A DNA stretch of 64,000 bases, from the NCBI GenBank assembly GCA_036873755.1, contig JAVTVY010036890.1, positions 101,683 to 165,682 of the forward strand. The letters are read 5' to 3'. The translations under genes were made by a program, and so were the position numbers. The stretch comes from Hanleya hanleyi. Lineage: Eukaryota > Mollusca > Polyplacophora > Lepidopleurida > Hanleyidae. The notes beneath the pieces are model-generated. The model was not told the DNA's origin. It saw only the letters and a list, made by a program, of their open reading frames with translations, and did no database searches. Positions 24,501 through 33,365 of this stretch are shown here, one piece after another; position 1 is the stretch's first letter; each line of letters begins with the position of its first letter.

Positions 24501-25140
24501 TAAATTCTTCGATATGTAGAAACGATCTAATCTGCACGCAACATTATTGGAATACCAAGTATATTGACATTTCTCTGGATATAAAACACGGAAGATATCA
24601 ACAAAACTGAAATCTTTACATTGCTGATCTAAAACAGCAGCACCTGCAGTGCCAGAATGAGGATCCCCGCCCAATTTATCTAATTTGATATTACTCACGC
24701 AATTAAAATCACCTCCCCAAATGATGGACCTATTACATACCAAGAAAGGGGTTATGTAATCAAAGAAATCACCGCGATCACTGGCAATATTTGGTGCATA
24801 GGAATTTAGAAGACGAAAAGATTCGCCATTTATTAAAACATCGCAATAGATAAAACGGCATTCGAAATCGAAATGGAACCCCTGATAAGTATCCGTCAAT
24901 TGTTTTGAAATTAGACTTCCAACACCGCGACTTCGATTTGTCCCAAAACTCCAAAAGGCTTTACATGGCCAAAAATTGGAGAACTCTTGCTCCCATTTTT
25001 TTACCTTCGGAAACATTTGTTATATAACATTCCTGTAAAAAAAGCACATCGACCTTGTTGTGAACGGTCCACGAGATGAGCAGCTTTCGCCGTCGTTCAT
25101 CCCGTAGACCGTTACAATTCACAGTTGCATAACGTGTCAT
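21600..25140 (-). pseudogene. LINE ORF2: endonuclease plus reverse transcriptase (Tx1/L1-like), frameshifted
   Basis: Read from 25140 downward. The APE-type endonuclease shows NCNGLRDERR, LQEC, LLNSYAP, GGDFNCV and an RLDRFYIS/SNHDH C-terminal half (to about 24400). A linker frame follows at 23946-23677. The RT has WRPISLLNAEYK, NGRSIMDN and SLDQEKAFDRV (23664-23314) and YADD at about 23085. The thumb/C-terminal region KMLGVIF, KTLAISKLIY and TFHQGGLAIDHL lies at 22889-22527, and the C-terminal Cys region CSFCSQIETAEHL at about 22170. At least six frame changes and stops separate these blocks. The domain order and the ORF1 partner point to the Tx1/L1 group. The 3' end is placed near 21600 by loss of similarity only; no poly-A tail or target duplication was fixed. 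Confidence 0.85.
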
Positions 25141-25371
25141 TGCTTACAGGAAATCGACAGCAAAACCACAACAAGAAAAAAGACATGGATAAAAATAGTA
25201 CGGTAATAACCTGTAGAGAAGAGTTCAAGTTTAATGTCATTACAGTCAAAGATATTCGAATCCCATTGTCCAGGGACAGTCCATTTTGGGGGAAAACCGT
25301 TGCCATAGTCCGTAATTGAAAGTCCGGGTCGTCATTTGTGAAATCAAACGTATGTGTGTAACTTATTATTA

Positions 25372-25982
25372 TCACCGCACATCGTCACAGGTAGAAGGAT
25401 CCTTAACAAGGGTAGGGGGGCGATCAGAAGACGAACGAAGCGTAGCCAAGGCGGCCTCGGTAACACTCCCAGGCAAAACGTGAGTAGCCTTAGATTTTTT
25501 CCCTTTTCTAGCTTTTCTCCCCTTCCTAGACTTCTTCTGCTGACCCGTAGGGGCAGGGGTATCTATTTCCATATCGGAATTATTGGCAATCACATTCTTA
25601 TCAGAATTTTGCACACTATTTTCCGCAATAATGAGCTCTCCCTCATCAGAGGATCCGGCTGAATCCTCATTCGGCCTCTTAATCCCAGAGGCAGAAGGCA
25701 CATTTGCTACTTCCTTTGGAGCGGTAGACTTGTCTATTTCTTCTCCGATATCCCAAGTTTCATCAGCGGATTCCTCCAAATCTGGCATACTGGGACGAGT
25801 CGAAACTTCAGATGCATCAGATTCGTCATCTTCACGAACGGACGACTTGATCGGCTCGACCGTCGAATGCGCTGGGGCACAGGGTTATCTGAAAGGTCAG
25901 CATTAGACTTCGTTGGCTCGGCCATCGGCTTCGCCGGCGGGGGCACGGGTTTATCACGGAGGTCCGCAGCAGCGGCGCGTAT
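25372..25982 (-). pseudogene. LINE ORF1, C-terminal part
   Basis: This continues the ORF1 reading after the Polinton. An acidic/Pro-rich linker is followed by MEIDTPAPTGQQKKSRKGRK and a basic tail, ending at a stop just upstream of ORF2. There are frame changes around 25946-25788. It is separated from the zinc-knuckle part of ORF1 (35712 and above) only by the inserted element and one copy of the 6-bp target. Confidence 0.75.
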
Positions 25983-25988
25983 GACGCG
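25983..25988. repeat. Polinton target-site duplication, left (GACGCG)
   Basis: GACGCG abuts the first base of the left terminal repeat and is repeated exactly at 35707-35712. Six base pairs is the duplication length known for Polinton/Maverick integration. Confidence 0.95.
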
Positions 25989-27985
25989 AGTAGTATAGAA
26001 AGAGGATTTAAAGCTTCATTGACCTACTTATTTGTTCCCCCGGGTAAAATTTAAGGGGGTGATCACGTGGCGATCACGTGATCAAGGCATGTACTGACCT
26101 GTCTAGGCTATAGTTTCGGCAACCTTTGACCTCGAATTCTTCCGTGGTGATGCGGTCTGGTGGTGATGCGGTCGCGGGAGAAAGCTTCCGCGGACAGAAA
26201 GTAGTCCCATGGGTTGACTTTCAATGTTAATGTATACGGGGAATACCTAAATAGACGTTTTGTGACCTAGGTGGGTCCCTAGTGGACCGGTTGGGTCGAG
26301 TGAGGTATCAAAGTGAAGCATTCGTGAAGGGGCATCTGATGGGCTGGGTGTGGGGTTGAAATATCGGCATTCTGCGCATGCGCGGTGGCCAAAGGGTATG
26401 AAAATAGACGTTTTGGAGGCAGGGGAGCCACTAATGGTCCAATGGGGTCATATGAGGTATCAATGTGAAGCATTCGTGAAGGGGCATCTGACTGGACTAG
26501 CGGCTCGGGCGTTGTCACCATTCTGCGCATGTGCAGACAGGGAATTGTGTGAAAAGGGTATGGAAATAGACGTTTTGGGATCTAGGGGAGCCCCTAATGG
26601 GCCGATGGAGTCGTACGAGGTATCAATGTGAAGCCTATGTGAGGGGGCATCTGACTGGAATAGTGGCTCGAGCGTTGTCACCATTCTACGCATGCGCAGA
26701 CAGGGAATTGTGGGAAAAGGGTATGGAAATAGACGTTTTGGGATCTAGGGGAGCCCCTATTGGGCCGATGGAGTTGTATGAGGTATCAATGTGAAGCCTA
26801 TGTGAGGGGGCATCCGCCTGGACTAGTGTCTCGGCCGTTGGGTGCATGTAAAATTAGGATTTTTTCCCCGAAACTATAAAAAGCGGAATACGGACTTTAC
26901 GCCTAAAATAGGGGAAAACCCCTATCAACTCTAGCCAAAAGGGCTAATATCGGTCCCCGGGCTTATTGGGACCTGCCTATCAAGTCAATGGGGTGGGTGC
27001 ATGTAAAATTAGGATTTTTCCCCGAAACTATAAAAAGCGGAACACGGACTTTACCCCTACAATAGGGGTCTGTATTATACAATATAAGGGAAAATGCCTG
27101 TATGGGGTATGGGGATGGTCATTTTTTTTTTCGTGGGCTTTACTATGGGTTGTGGGGTCGCGTTTTTCTCGTCTCGCCAAGAAAATGACAATGGGAAGGG
27201 TCCCGGAGCGAATCGGTGAAAGTTTTGGGAAAAGTCACCGAGGTCTGTATATAGGCCCATAGGCTGGCCATGGGGGGTATGGGTCCAACCTGGGAAATTC
27301 ACACACGTTCATTGTGATATGGGCTGTTTGGATTTGTTTTTCACGTCTCGTCATTTAGAACACGATGGGAAGGGTCCCGGAGCGAAACGGTGAAATTTTT
27401 GGAAAAAGTCACCGAGGCCTGGGTAGGCCCATAGGCCTATACTGCATGGCTATGGGTGTATAGGTCCATACGGGGTGGACGTTTTGGGATCTAGGTGGGC
27501 CACTAATGGTCCGATGGGGTCGAGTGAGGTATCAATGTGAAGGCTATGTGAGGGGGCAACCGATGGGGTGGATGTGGGGTAGGAATATCGTCATTCTGCG
27601 CATGCGCAATAGACAAAGTGTATGGAAATAGACGTTTTGGGATCTAGGGGAGCCACTAGTGGGCCGATTGGATCGAGTGAGGTATCAATGTGAAGCCTAT
27701 GTGAGGGGGCATCTGATGGGGTGAGTGCGGGGTTGAAATATCGTCACTCTGCGCATGCGCAGTGGACAAAGTGTATGGAAATAGACGTTTTGGGGTCTAG
27801 GTGGGCCACTAGTGGGCCGATGGGATCGAGTGAGGTATCCGTGTGAAGCCTATGTGAGGGGGCTAGACTAGGGTGTTGTTTCCATTCTGCTGCGCAGGTC
27901 ACGTGGGTTGTGACGTCACCTCCGGGGGTTTTCGCGGCCCGGCCCGGCCCGGCCCGCCCCGGCCCGGCCCGGCCCGCCCCGGCTG
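25989..27985. repeat. Polinton left terminal inverted repeat
   Basis: It matches the reverse complement of 33655-35706. The outer part and the inner 500 bases are arrays of units of about 150-165 bp, each with ATAGACGTTTTGGG, GAGGTATCAATGTGAAG and a CTGCGCATGCGCAG-type palindrome. Units start near 26250, 26405, 26565, 26726, 27477, 27628 and 27778. The middle part (26840-27470) holds two pairs of other direct repeats: AAACTATAAAAAGCGGAA near 26871 and 27024, and GGGAAGGGTCCCGGAGCGAA near 27193 and 27366. It ends in TGACGTCA at about 27911 and a (CCCGG)n run. Confidence 0.9.
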
Positions 27986-28502
27986 CAGCGCGCGCTCGCG
28001 CGGGTTCTCCGGCCGCACGCGCGCGCGCGTCATCACCGGCAGTGCGCGGATGAATGTCGGGTCAAAAGGACAAAGGTCGCATCCAGGTCAAAAGGTCCAA
28101 GGTCTCCCTATCGGCAAGGTTCGGCGACAATGTTGCGGCATCGATATACAGAGCTTGAACCCCAAAAGGGGATTGTAAATTAACCTGGGAAGGATGGGCA
28201 GTTCCATTTGGACCAATCAGCCGTCGAGAAAAAGAGCCAATGAGCGATCGATAAAAGAACCAATGGACGGGTACTAGAATTTCGCTCACGTCTGCGCCTA
28301 CATCCGGGTACTGGGATGCTTTCGGCTACGTCCGCGCCTACATCCGGGTTCTTGTACACCCGGGTAATGTTTTCGGGACATGGATGGGTTACCTTTGGCT
28401 CCATTCTAGACCACTGATTGGCTAATACGGTGTTCAAAGCCAGATTCATGCATTATGCTCATATAGAAAACACACAAGACAGGGCGAGATCTCATTTTGT
28501 TT
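27986..28502. other. Polinton left internal non-coding region
   Basis: A GC-rich segment with GCGCGC tracts, then duplicated words such as CGCCTACATCCGGGT (near 28288 and 28334). No ORF I would support. Confidence 0.5.
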
Positions 28503-28508
28503 TTTATT
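28503..28508 (-). terminator. Polyadenylation signal for the Polinton minus-strand genes
   Basis: AATAAA on the minus strand, about 145 bases beyond the protease stop codon, is followed by T/G-rich sequence (on the transcript side) in 28470-28500. It is the only such signal right after the gene cluster. Confidence 0.55.
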
Positions 28509-28668
28509 CAGTAACAACAACAACGTGAGAACAACCACGTGAAAACTGAAGCCCAGAACAGGGGGCTTGTACATTGAAAGAACTGAAGCCCAGAACAGGG
28601 GGCTTGTAAACTGAAGCCCAGAACAGGGGGCTTGTGTACATTGAAGAATTCAAGCCCAGAATAGGACT
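28509..28668. repeat. Short tandem repeats at the protease 3' end
   Basis: Four copies of a unit with AAGCCCAGAACAGGGGGCTT, spaced 30-45 bases apart. Each contains the inverted pair AAGCCC...GGGCTT, so each can form a small hairpin. The last, variant copy overlaps the protease C-terminal codons. Confidence 0.85.
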
Positions 28669-29123
28669 TGTACATTGAAATGATGGGCGGCCCAGTCATA
28701 TACGAGTACATCGCGGTCCTCGGCCTTGGGGTACTCGTCAAACATGTGAACGATCGTCTGCATGGAATGTCCCCGGCATCGATGGTACAGGTAATAAAAG
28801 CAATATTGTCCGCACACCATACTGTCCAGGCTTTGCAACGTTTTAGTATTCCAACACCACGTCTCTGTGCCTTGATCCATGAAGTCTGTTAAATCGGGAT
28901 GGAGGGGTGGTAGGCCGTACGGATCAAAGTATTCGCCCTGCTCTTCTGTCAAGTACACGGCCACCCAGTGTTGACCGGGTCGATCCATCGGGTCTGTATT
29001 CAGGAAGTAAGCAGCAGGATACACACGGTCTAATGGGAACACGTCTCGGGCGAACACTCCTTGAAAGACCATGCGTGTCCCTGGATCATTCTCCAGCACG
29101 GTGCGTATCTGGTCTGTATCCAT
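28650..29123 (-). CDS. Adenain-type cysteine protease (Polinton PRO)
   Basis: 157 codons from the ATG at 29123, chosen because it starts one base after the capsid stop codon. The longer frame begins inside capsid sequence. Family: adenovirus-type (C5) proteases that mature capsid proteins in Polintons, virophages and adenoviruses. Visible features are H52 in GQHWVAVYL, D67 in YFDPYG, and C104 in VCGQYCFYYL, preceded by W89/N92 and the Q98 region. The order and spacing (His, Asp, Cys over about 50 residues) fit the family, and the fold is complete. The extreme C-terminus runs into a tandem repeat, so the last residues may be altered. It is intact, unlike the neighbouring capsid and ATPase genes. 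Confidence 0.9.
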   Translation of the reverse strand: MDTDQIRTVLENDPGTRMVFQGVFARDVFPLDRVYPAAYFLNTDPMDRPGQHWVAVYLTEEQGEYFDPYGLPPLHPDLTDFMDQGTETWCWNTKTLQSLDSMVCGQYCFYYLYHRCRGHSMQTIVHMFDEYPKAEDRDVLVYDWAAHHFNVQVLFWA

Positions 29124-29124
29124 G

Positions 29125-29600
29125 TTAGGTGGCAAAGTCACACAGGACGTTACGGCTTTTATCGATTTGAATGATGTTGTCAAACTCAGCGTAGCAAATC
29201 ACATTGATGGTTTTCGGTAAAGGTGTCCCGAAATGCAGTTCCAAGCGTAAGTTGCCTTTTTTGACGAGACTCAGTTGATGATCGTTGTCTAAGGTGGGAG
29301 TCAGTTCGAAACAGAACAAGGTGTACCCTTTGCCGAAATCGTCTTGACTGATCATATTTCCCTCGTCTTGGTTGATTTGGCCAGTTGCTGTGAAGAGGTT
29401 CAGATAGCTCCGGATGTAATTGTCCGTTACGAAATTAGGTTGTAAAGGCCGTGCCGGTACCTGTTGGCCATCCACATGCAGGGCCACGAAATTGATGTTG
29501 AACGCTTTTAGGTTGAACGGATTCCTGGAGAGAGTCCCATTATAACTGACGTTCTCCACACAGGCTAGGGTTAAACGCCTGGGCCATCTGTCTCGCCAGG
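29125..29600 (-). pseudogene. Major capsid protein, C-terminal fragment
   Basis: From about 29555 down, the frame reads VENVSYNG, SRNPFNLKAF, LFTATGQINQDEGN, GYTLFCFELTP and PLPKTINVICYAEFDN, ending with a stop one base before the protease ATG. This is the C-terminal third of the Polinton double-jelly-roll capsid protein that assembles the virion shell. The N-terminal two thirds are gone. Upstream the frame is fused to leftover ATPase sequence, so no normal start exists. Residues in the surviving part look well conserved, implying a fairly recent deletion. Confidence 0.85.
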
Positions 29601-30031
29601 TGCAGCAGTTAAGTGGTATCTCTCGGGTTTTTGAAGACCACCGGGTAGTGGGCATTTAAGCTGATGTTCCGATGTTCTTTGTTTTTACTGAAGAGATTCT
29701 GCACAATGTAGATGATGTTGAGCCGTCGATGATGGCTGCCTTTGGTAAAGAGTTGGGTGACCCGACTGTCCGTCTCCGCCATCAGATCATCCAGAACCAC
29801 TAAGGTGTCCGGTTCCAAATCGGCCAGGTTGGGTAGTCCTTCCACGAACGTGATGTGGGGCATTGCTGCATACGCTACCTGCCATTCTCCGTAACACCAC
29901 ACAACTCGGGCAATGGGTGGGGTGATCATGCTGTCGGCGTGTTGAAGGAGCTTCCTGACGAAGTGCGTTTTGCCGGAACCCGTCGGTCCTGCGATGACGC
30001 AAGTGAAGGGATGCTGCCAACGTGGGTCCAT
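29570..30031 (-). pseudogene. Packaging ATPase (A32/FtsK-HerA type), truncated
   Basis: It starts MDPRWQHPFT at 30031. Walker A is GPTGSGKT at residues 15-22, an arginine/aromatic segment VVWCYGEWQ at 43-51, Walker B LVVLDD at 77-82, and a sensor-type IVQNLF at 109-114. A TAA at 29609-29611 stops it after 140 residues, but the same frame continues with LARQM-like family residues to about 29575, where it meets capsid sequence. So there are two lesions: a nonsense change and a deletion that removed the C-terminal region. In intact relatives this motor pumps DNA into capsids. Its start overlaps the 3' end of the TM-stalk ORF. Confidence 0.85.
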
Positions 30032-30513
30032 GGTTGGAGGTGTATCCGCTGTCGTGGTACCCCGCTCTTGTAAATTTGGTACGAGTGAACTGGAGTGGTG
30101 GGTACAACGTCGGTCGTCGTTGTCTGTTCACTGCGAGTGATGATGGTGGTGGGTACAACGTCGGTCGTCGTTGTCTGTTCACTGTGAGGGATGAAATTCG
30201 GTGGGTCTTCAGACGTACTTGGTGTACTTGGTGTAGGTGTTGACTGTATACTTGGTGTGGAGATCGACGTGGCTTGTACACGTGGTGTGGTGGTGACTGG
30301 GCTCGATACGGGGTTGACTGGTGCTATCTGTAGACCGGTTTCACTGATGGCTGGTGTTCTCAATTGGTTAAGTAAGGTGCTGACATAGGCTACGTCGTAA
30401 AACACACCTCCGTACAACACACTCAGCAGGGTTAGCACTATGGCCACAAAGCTCACTTGCGCTTTGCGCGTTTTGGGAGACGCTGTGTTCAGAGGCAGCT
30501 GCTGCTTGTCCAT
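29926..30513 (-). CDS. Single-pass membrane protein with Ser/Thr/Pro stalk (Polinton accessory)
   Basis: From the ATG at 30513 (MDKQQLPLNTASPKTRKAQ), a basic stretch precedes a hydrophobic span VSFVAIVLTLLSVLYGGVFY (about residues 20-39). Then comes a long Thr/Ser/Pro-rich region with two copies of SEQTTTTDVVPTT (near 30170 and 30100). The last 35 codons overlap the ATPase start in another frame, and the true C-terminus may lie earlier. The predicted topology is a short cytosolic or virion-interior N-terminus with a mucin-like outside. The function is unknown; its position between integrase and ATPase is that of clade-specific accessory genes. Confidence 0.6.
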   Translation of the reverse strand: MDKQQLPLNTASPKTRKAQVSFVAIVLTLLSVLYGGVFYDVAYVSTLLNQLRTPAISETGLQIAPVNPVSSPVTTTPRVQATSISTPSIQSTPTPSTPSTSEDPPNFIPHSEQTTTTDVVPTTIITRSEQTTTTDVVPTTPVHSYQIYKSGVPRQRIHLQPWTHVGSIPSLASSQDRRVPAKRTSSGSSFNTPTA

Positions 30514-30561
30514 AGCACCGTGGTCGGACGTGGAATGAAAGATGGCGGTAGTGGTGTCTGG

Positions 30562-30569
30562 CTTTATAG
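30562..30569 (-). promoter_or_regulatory. TATA element upstream of the TM-stalk gene
   Basis: ACTATAAAGC on the minus strand, about 50 bases before the ATG at 30513. It lies inside the 3' end of the integrase gene, as expected for closely packed viral genes with separate promoters. Confidence 0.5.
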
Positions 30570-31637
30570 TCGTTTCACCTGGTTGGCTGCGACCCAGGAA
30601 TTGAAGGAACTGGGCCAGCCTTGCCATTTCACGAAATGAAACAGTTTGCCACGTCGACGTTCCGTTTTCAAAATCTGCTCCACCGTGTAGTAGTCTTGCT
30701 GTGTTTTTACGACAGGCTGTAATTCCATCTCGTAAAACGTGCCTAGCAACGGTTCCCCTTGAAGATCTTCCAGTTCATAGACTCGCCGCTGTCGGGGTAG
30801 GCGCCGTTTAATCAGGAAGTGCTCATCGCTCCAGTTGGGCAAGTAACTTTTCTCGAACTTGCCCTTGACTTTACTGATCCGTACAGGGTCCCCGACCTTG
30901 AACATCTCCTTCGGTGCTCGTTGCGATTGTATGGGGTATAAGACACGCCGGACTTGGGCTTTATTGGGTTGGCTCACGGTAATGGGGGCTCTCTCTATAC
31001 TCCGGTGATAGGCTCGATTGTAACCACTCACAAGTTTCGGGAGAACATCGATGTACCGCCTTGTATTCTTATAGGTGAAATATTTATATATACGGCCTTT
31101 GAATGTCCTGTTGAACCTTTCCACCACGGAAGCCTTGGTCTCGTTGTACGTATGGAAGAAGAAGACCTTCTGTTTCTTGAGAAAGGCTTGGAACGGTCGG
31201 TTGAGGAATTCCGTGCCTTCGTCGGTTTGCAAATACAAAGGTTTGCGCCCGGTCTTGAAGATGTCTTTGAACGCCGCTATGAGATTCGCCCCCGTTTTCG
31301 TCCGGATGGGTACCACCCACGCATACTTCGATAGGATATCGATGCACGTCAAGATATACCGATTCCCATCGTTGTGTTTGGCAAAGGCGCTCATATCGAC
31401 CAAATCCGCTTGCCACTGGGCATCTATTCCTCCCACGATGACCCGGTTCCGTAGAAAATGGCGACGGACAGCTCGATGTAATGTATAGGTGTCTTGTTTT
31501 CTTAACCAATCTCGGACTTGGGCACGTTGTATCCCCTGGGGTTTGGCCGCTCGATAGAGAGCCGACAATGCACTATAGGCCGCCGGACTGTCGGGACTGT
31601 AGTATAAGTTATCCAACACCTTCTCCCAGCGCTTCAT
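30564..31637 (-). CDS. Polinton integrase (retroviral-type DDE with chromodomain)
   Basis: 357 intact codons. The N-terminal part (residues 1-72) is HH/CC-like but without an obvious zinc site. The catalytic core shows D78 in WQADLVDM, IDILSKYAWVVPI, D139 in LQTDEGTEF and E173 in VVERFNRTFKGRI. The C-terminus (about 316-357) is a chromodomain: EQILKTERRRGKLFHFVKW, then GWPSSFNSW. The family inserts element DNA with 6-bp duplications, matching the GACGCG pair seen here. The start at MKRWEKV is 32 bases below a TATA box. There are no frame lesions, so this gene may still make protein. It contrasts with the decayed structural genes. Confidence 0.95.
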   Translation of the reverse strand: MKRWEKVLDNLYYSPDSPAAYSALSALYRAAKPQGIQRAQVRDWLRKQDTYTLHRAVRRHFLRNRVIVGGIDAQWQADLVDMSAFAKHNDGNRYILTCIDILSKYAWVVPIRTKTGANLIAAFKDIFKTGRKPLYLQTDEGTEFLNRPFQAFLKKQKVFFFHTYNETKASVVERFNRTFKGRIYKYFTYKNTRRYIDVLPKLVSGYNRAYHRSIERAPITVSQPNKAQVRRVLYPIQSQRAPKEMFKVGDPVRISKVKGKFEKSYLPNWSDEHFLIKRRLPRQRRVYELEDLQGEPLLGTFYEMELQPVVKTQQDYYTVEQILKTERRRGKLFHFVKWQGWPSSFNSWVAANQVKRL

Positions 31638-31664
31638 GGTGACAAATGATGATGGACCCTGGCT

Positions 31665-32133
31665 CTATCGTTTATTTATAACGGGTATATCTTGGGCCGG
31701 AGTTTCTTTCTGATTTTCTTCGTTGGCTTCCACAGTGTCCATGGTAAATGACCAGTCCAACTCGTCTGATGACCGCTTGATAAGCACTTGATCCACATCT
31801 ACCACGGCATCTTCCAATGCAGACCATAGATCAGGGTGAAGGGTAAAATGCACTGTACCCCATCTAGCCGAGCCAATTGAGCAAAGAAAGGGCCGCGTCG
31901 GATGTACACATCGTGACACAAGTGGATGAGGTCGCCGTCCAGTTCACCAGACAACACCCGTTTGAATTTGGTCCAGCCCTCCCGGGACAGACGAATGTGG
32001 GCCGGGCACGGTTGTGTAGGGTCTGCATCACAGATGTCTCCCACCTCCTCCATGATATCGACCTATCCGCATAAACGTGCAGGAAAACCTCGGGGGTCAA
32101 GCTGAGATACGCCAGTATTATATGCTCCGTCAT
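31665..32133 (-). pseudogene. Accessory Polinton gene, copy 2, frameshifted
   Basis: Starts MTEHIILAYLSL at 32133 and ends VINKR at 31665, but three frames are needed to follow it. The second frame has GWTKFKRVLSGELDGDLIHL and VYIRRGPFFAQLARL, the third FTLHPDLWSALEDAVVDVDQ and SSDELDW. These match the intact copy just upstream (32214-32708) block by block, so the two are tandem paralogs and this one is decaying through at least two frameshifts. The function is unknown. Confidence 0.8.
31669..31681 (-). promoter_or_regulatory. TATA element of the integrase gene
   Basis: TTATAAATAAACG on the minus strand, about 35 bases upstream of the integrase ATG. It overlaps the stop region of the frameshifted accessory copy. 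Confidence 0.55.
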
Positions 32134-32170
32134 GGTCAGTACGTGAATGGTACCAGATTTGACTGTCTCT

Positions 32171-32183
32171 CGTATTTATAGGG
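32171..32183 (-). promoter_or_regulatory. TATA element of accessory copy 2
   Basis: CCCTATAAATACGAGAGACA on the minus strand about 40 bases before the ATG at 32133. The stretch ATAAATACGAGAGACA is shared exactly with the promoter of copy 1 near 32760. Confidence 0.6.
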
Positions 32184-32213
32184 AGAACCCCGTGAGATCA
32201 AAGGATCGGGTGG

Positions 32214-32708
32214 TCATGTCACTGGGCTGACTGAGTCTAGCCGGGTAATCAATGGCATCGTCGTCTGGTTCATGGTAGACATTTGTTCATTTGGTTCTGC
32301 CGCCGCTTCTCTCAGGGCACGAGCCCACTCCAACTCGTCTGATGACCGCTCGTCCGGTGTAAACAGCTGGTCCACGATAGGCACCACTTTCTCGAAGGCT
32401 GTCCACAGATCGGGGTCTAGGGTGAAGCTTTGCGTAGGGTCTTGGTAGCGGCCCAGGCGTGGGAAGAAGGGCCCACGGTGTACGTAGATGACATTGTCTA
32501 TGTGGATGAGGTGTCCGTCGAGCTCGCCGCTCAACACCCGTTTAAATTTGGTCCAGCCGTCACGGTGTAGCGTAACCGTATTCGATACGGTCTCAGCGGG
32601 CGACCAGCAAACATCTCCACGGTCTTCCACGAGGGTGACTTTATCTTCATAGACGTGTAACCCCACCCGGGGTGTAAGGGGAAGGATGGCTCGTAGAACT
32701 GGTGACAT
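32214..32708 (-). CDS. Accessory Polinton gene, copy 1 (unknown function)
   Basis: 164 codons from the ATG at 32708 (MSPVLRAILPLTPRVGLHVY). An N-terminal beta-rich part is followed by the conserved block GWTKFKRVLSGELDGHLIHI, VIYVHRGPFFPRL, FTLDPDLWTAFEKVVPIVDQ and SSDELEW, and an acidic/Asn-Gln tail. All four blocks recur in the damaged paralog downstream. No Cys pairs, signal or TM. I do not recognise the family. It sits where element-specific genes lie, between the small TM ORFs and the integrase. The intact frame against a broken duplicate suggests this is the functional copy. Confidence 0.7.
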   Translation of the reverse strand: MSPVLRAILPLTPRVGLHVYEDKVTLVEDRGDVCWSPAETVSNTVTLHRDGWTKFKRVLSGELDGHLIHIDNVIYVHRGPFFPRLGRYQDPTQSFTLDPDLWTAFEKVVPIVDQLFTPDERSSDELEWARALREAAAEPNEQMSTMNQTTMPLITRLDSVSPVT

Positions 32709-32756
32709 CGTTGACCCAATGACGAAGGGTGAATGACACACACGCTGAGTGTCTCT

Positions 32757-32767
32757 CGTATTTATGG
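32757..32767 (-). promoter_or_regulatory. TATA element of accessory copy 1
   Basis: CCATAAATACGAGAGACACT on the minus strand about 50 bases before the ATG at 32708. Nearly identical to the element before copy 2, so the gene was duplicated together with its promoter. Confidence 0.6.
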
Positions 32768-32780
32768 TGAGGTCCCATTG

Positions 32781-32897
32781 TCAATGCCGCAACGCCAGGG
32801 TGAGTAGGGCACAGACCATGACTAGGCCAACCAGCCGTCGCTGGTTCCGGCGTGAGCGCTCGTGGTCCATAGCCCGGGCATCAAGGATGGCTGTCAT
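32781..32897 (-). CDS. Small TM protein of the Polinton (38 aa)
   Basis: ATG at 32897, TGA at 32781. MTAILDARAMDHERSRRNQR precedes a hydrophobic segment LVGLVMVCALLTLAL and a short basic end. The ATG lies seven bases after the stop of the preceding ORF. It is too short for similarity; support comes from its tight placement in the gene series and its clean TM. Confidence 0.4.
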   Translation of the reverse strand: MTAILDARAMDHERSRRNQRRLVGLVMVCALLTLALRH

Positions 32898-32903
32898 AGT
32901 CCA

Positions 32904-33101
32904 CTACTGGTGAGTGATGGCACACCTCTCCATCGAGTGCACTCTGTCGAGGACCGCTTCTGTGAACTCTTTCAGGATCTGGCGTCGCCCCTCGTTGTCG
33001 TCGCCATCTGCAAACATGGACCGAACCACTGCTCGGTAACCCGTGAGCGAATTAACCACGGTGGCATGCTGTAAATGCGACTCGCATAGGGTGTCCGTCA
33101 T
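32904..33101 (-). CDS. Small helical ORF of the Polinton (65 aa)
   Basis: ATG at 33101 (MTDTLCESHLQHATVVNSLT), ending RVHSMERCAITHQ at 32904. Mostly amphipathic helix, with a DGDDNEGRRQ turn at mid-length. No TM. Its stop is followed within seven bases by the next ATG. The function is unknown; it is the first gene of the minus-strand series. Confidence 0.4.
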   Translation of the reverse strand: MTDTLCESHLQHATVVNSLTGYRAVVRSMFADGDDNEGRRQILKEFTEAVLDRVHSMERCAITHQ

Positions 33102-33365
33102 GGCTCTGCATCCGTAGGAATGAAGGTGTGGGATCCAGAGAGAGACGTGTTTTGTAGACCATGTCACACATGCGCGCCTAGACGTAGCTCTACGGGTGTA
33201 GTCCGTGATACGTAATATTCTGATGGGTTAGTCCAAAAAAGAGAGCAACAACAACACAGATTACAGATCAATCCTTTTATTATGCGTTAATCAGGCGTAA
33301 CCTGTGAACATGATAGGACATGTACTGACCTGTCTGTCGGAGTTTTCCACAATGTCGTTCACCTT
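33102..33365. other. Polinton right internal non-coding region
   Basis: No ORF. CAACAACAACAC near 33250 resembles CAACAACAACGT near 28515 at the other end of the coding region. Confidence 0.4.

Noticed and set aside
29787..31509. ORFs over the Polinton integrase, TM and ATPase genes in other frames and on the plus strand
   Set aside because: Shadows of the real minus-strand genes; no motifs.
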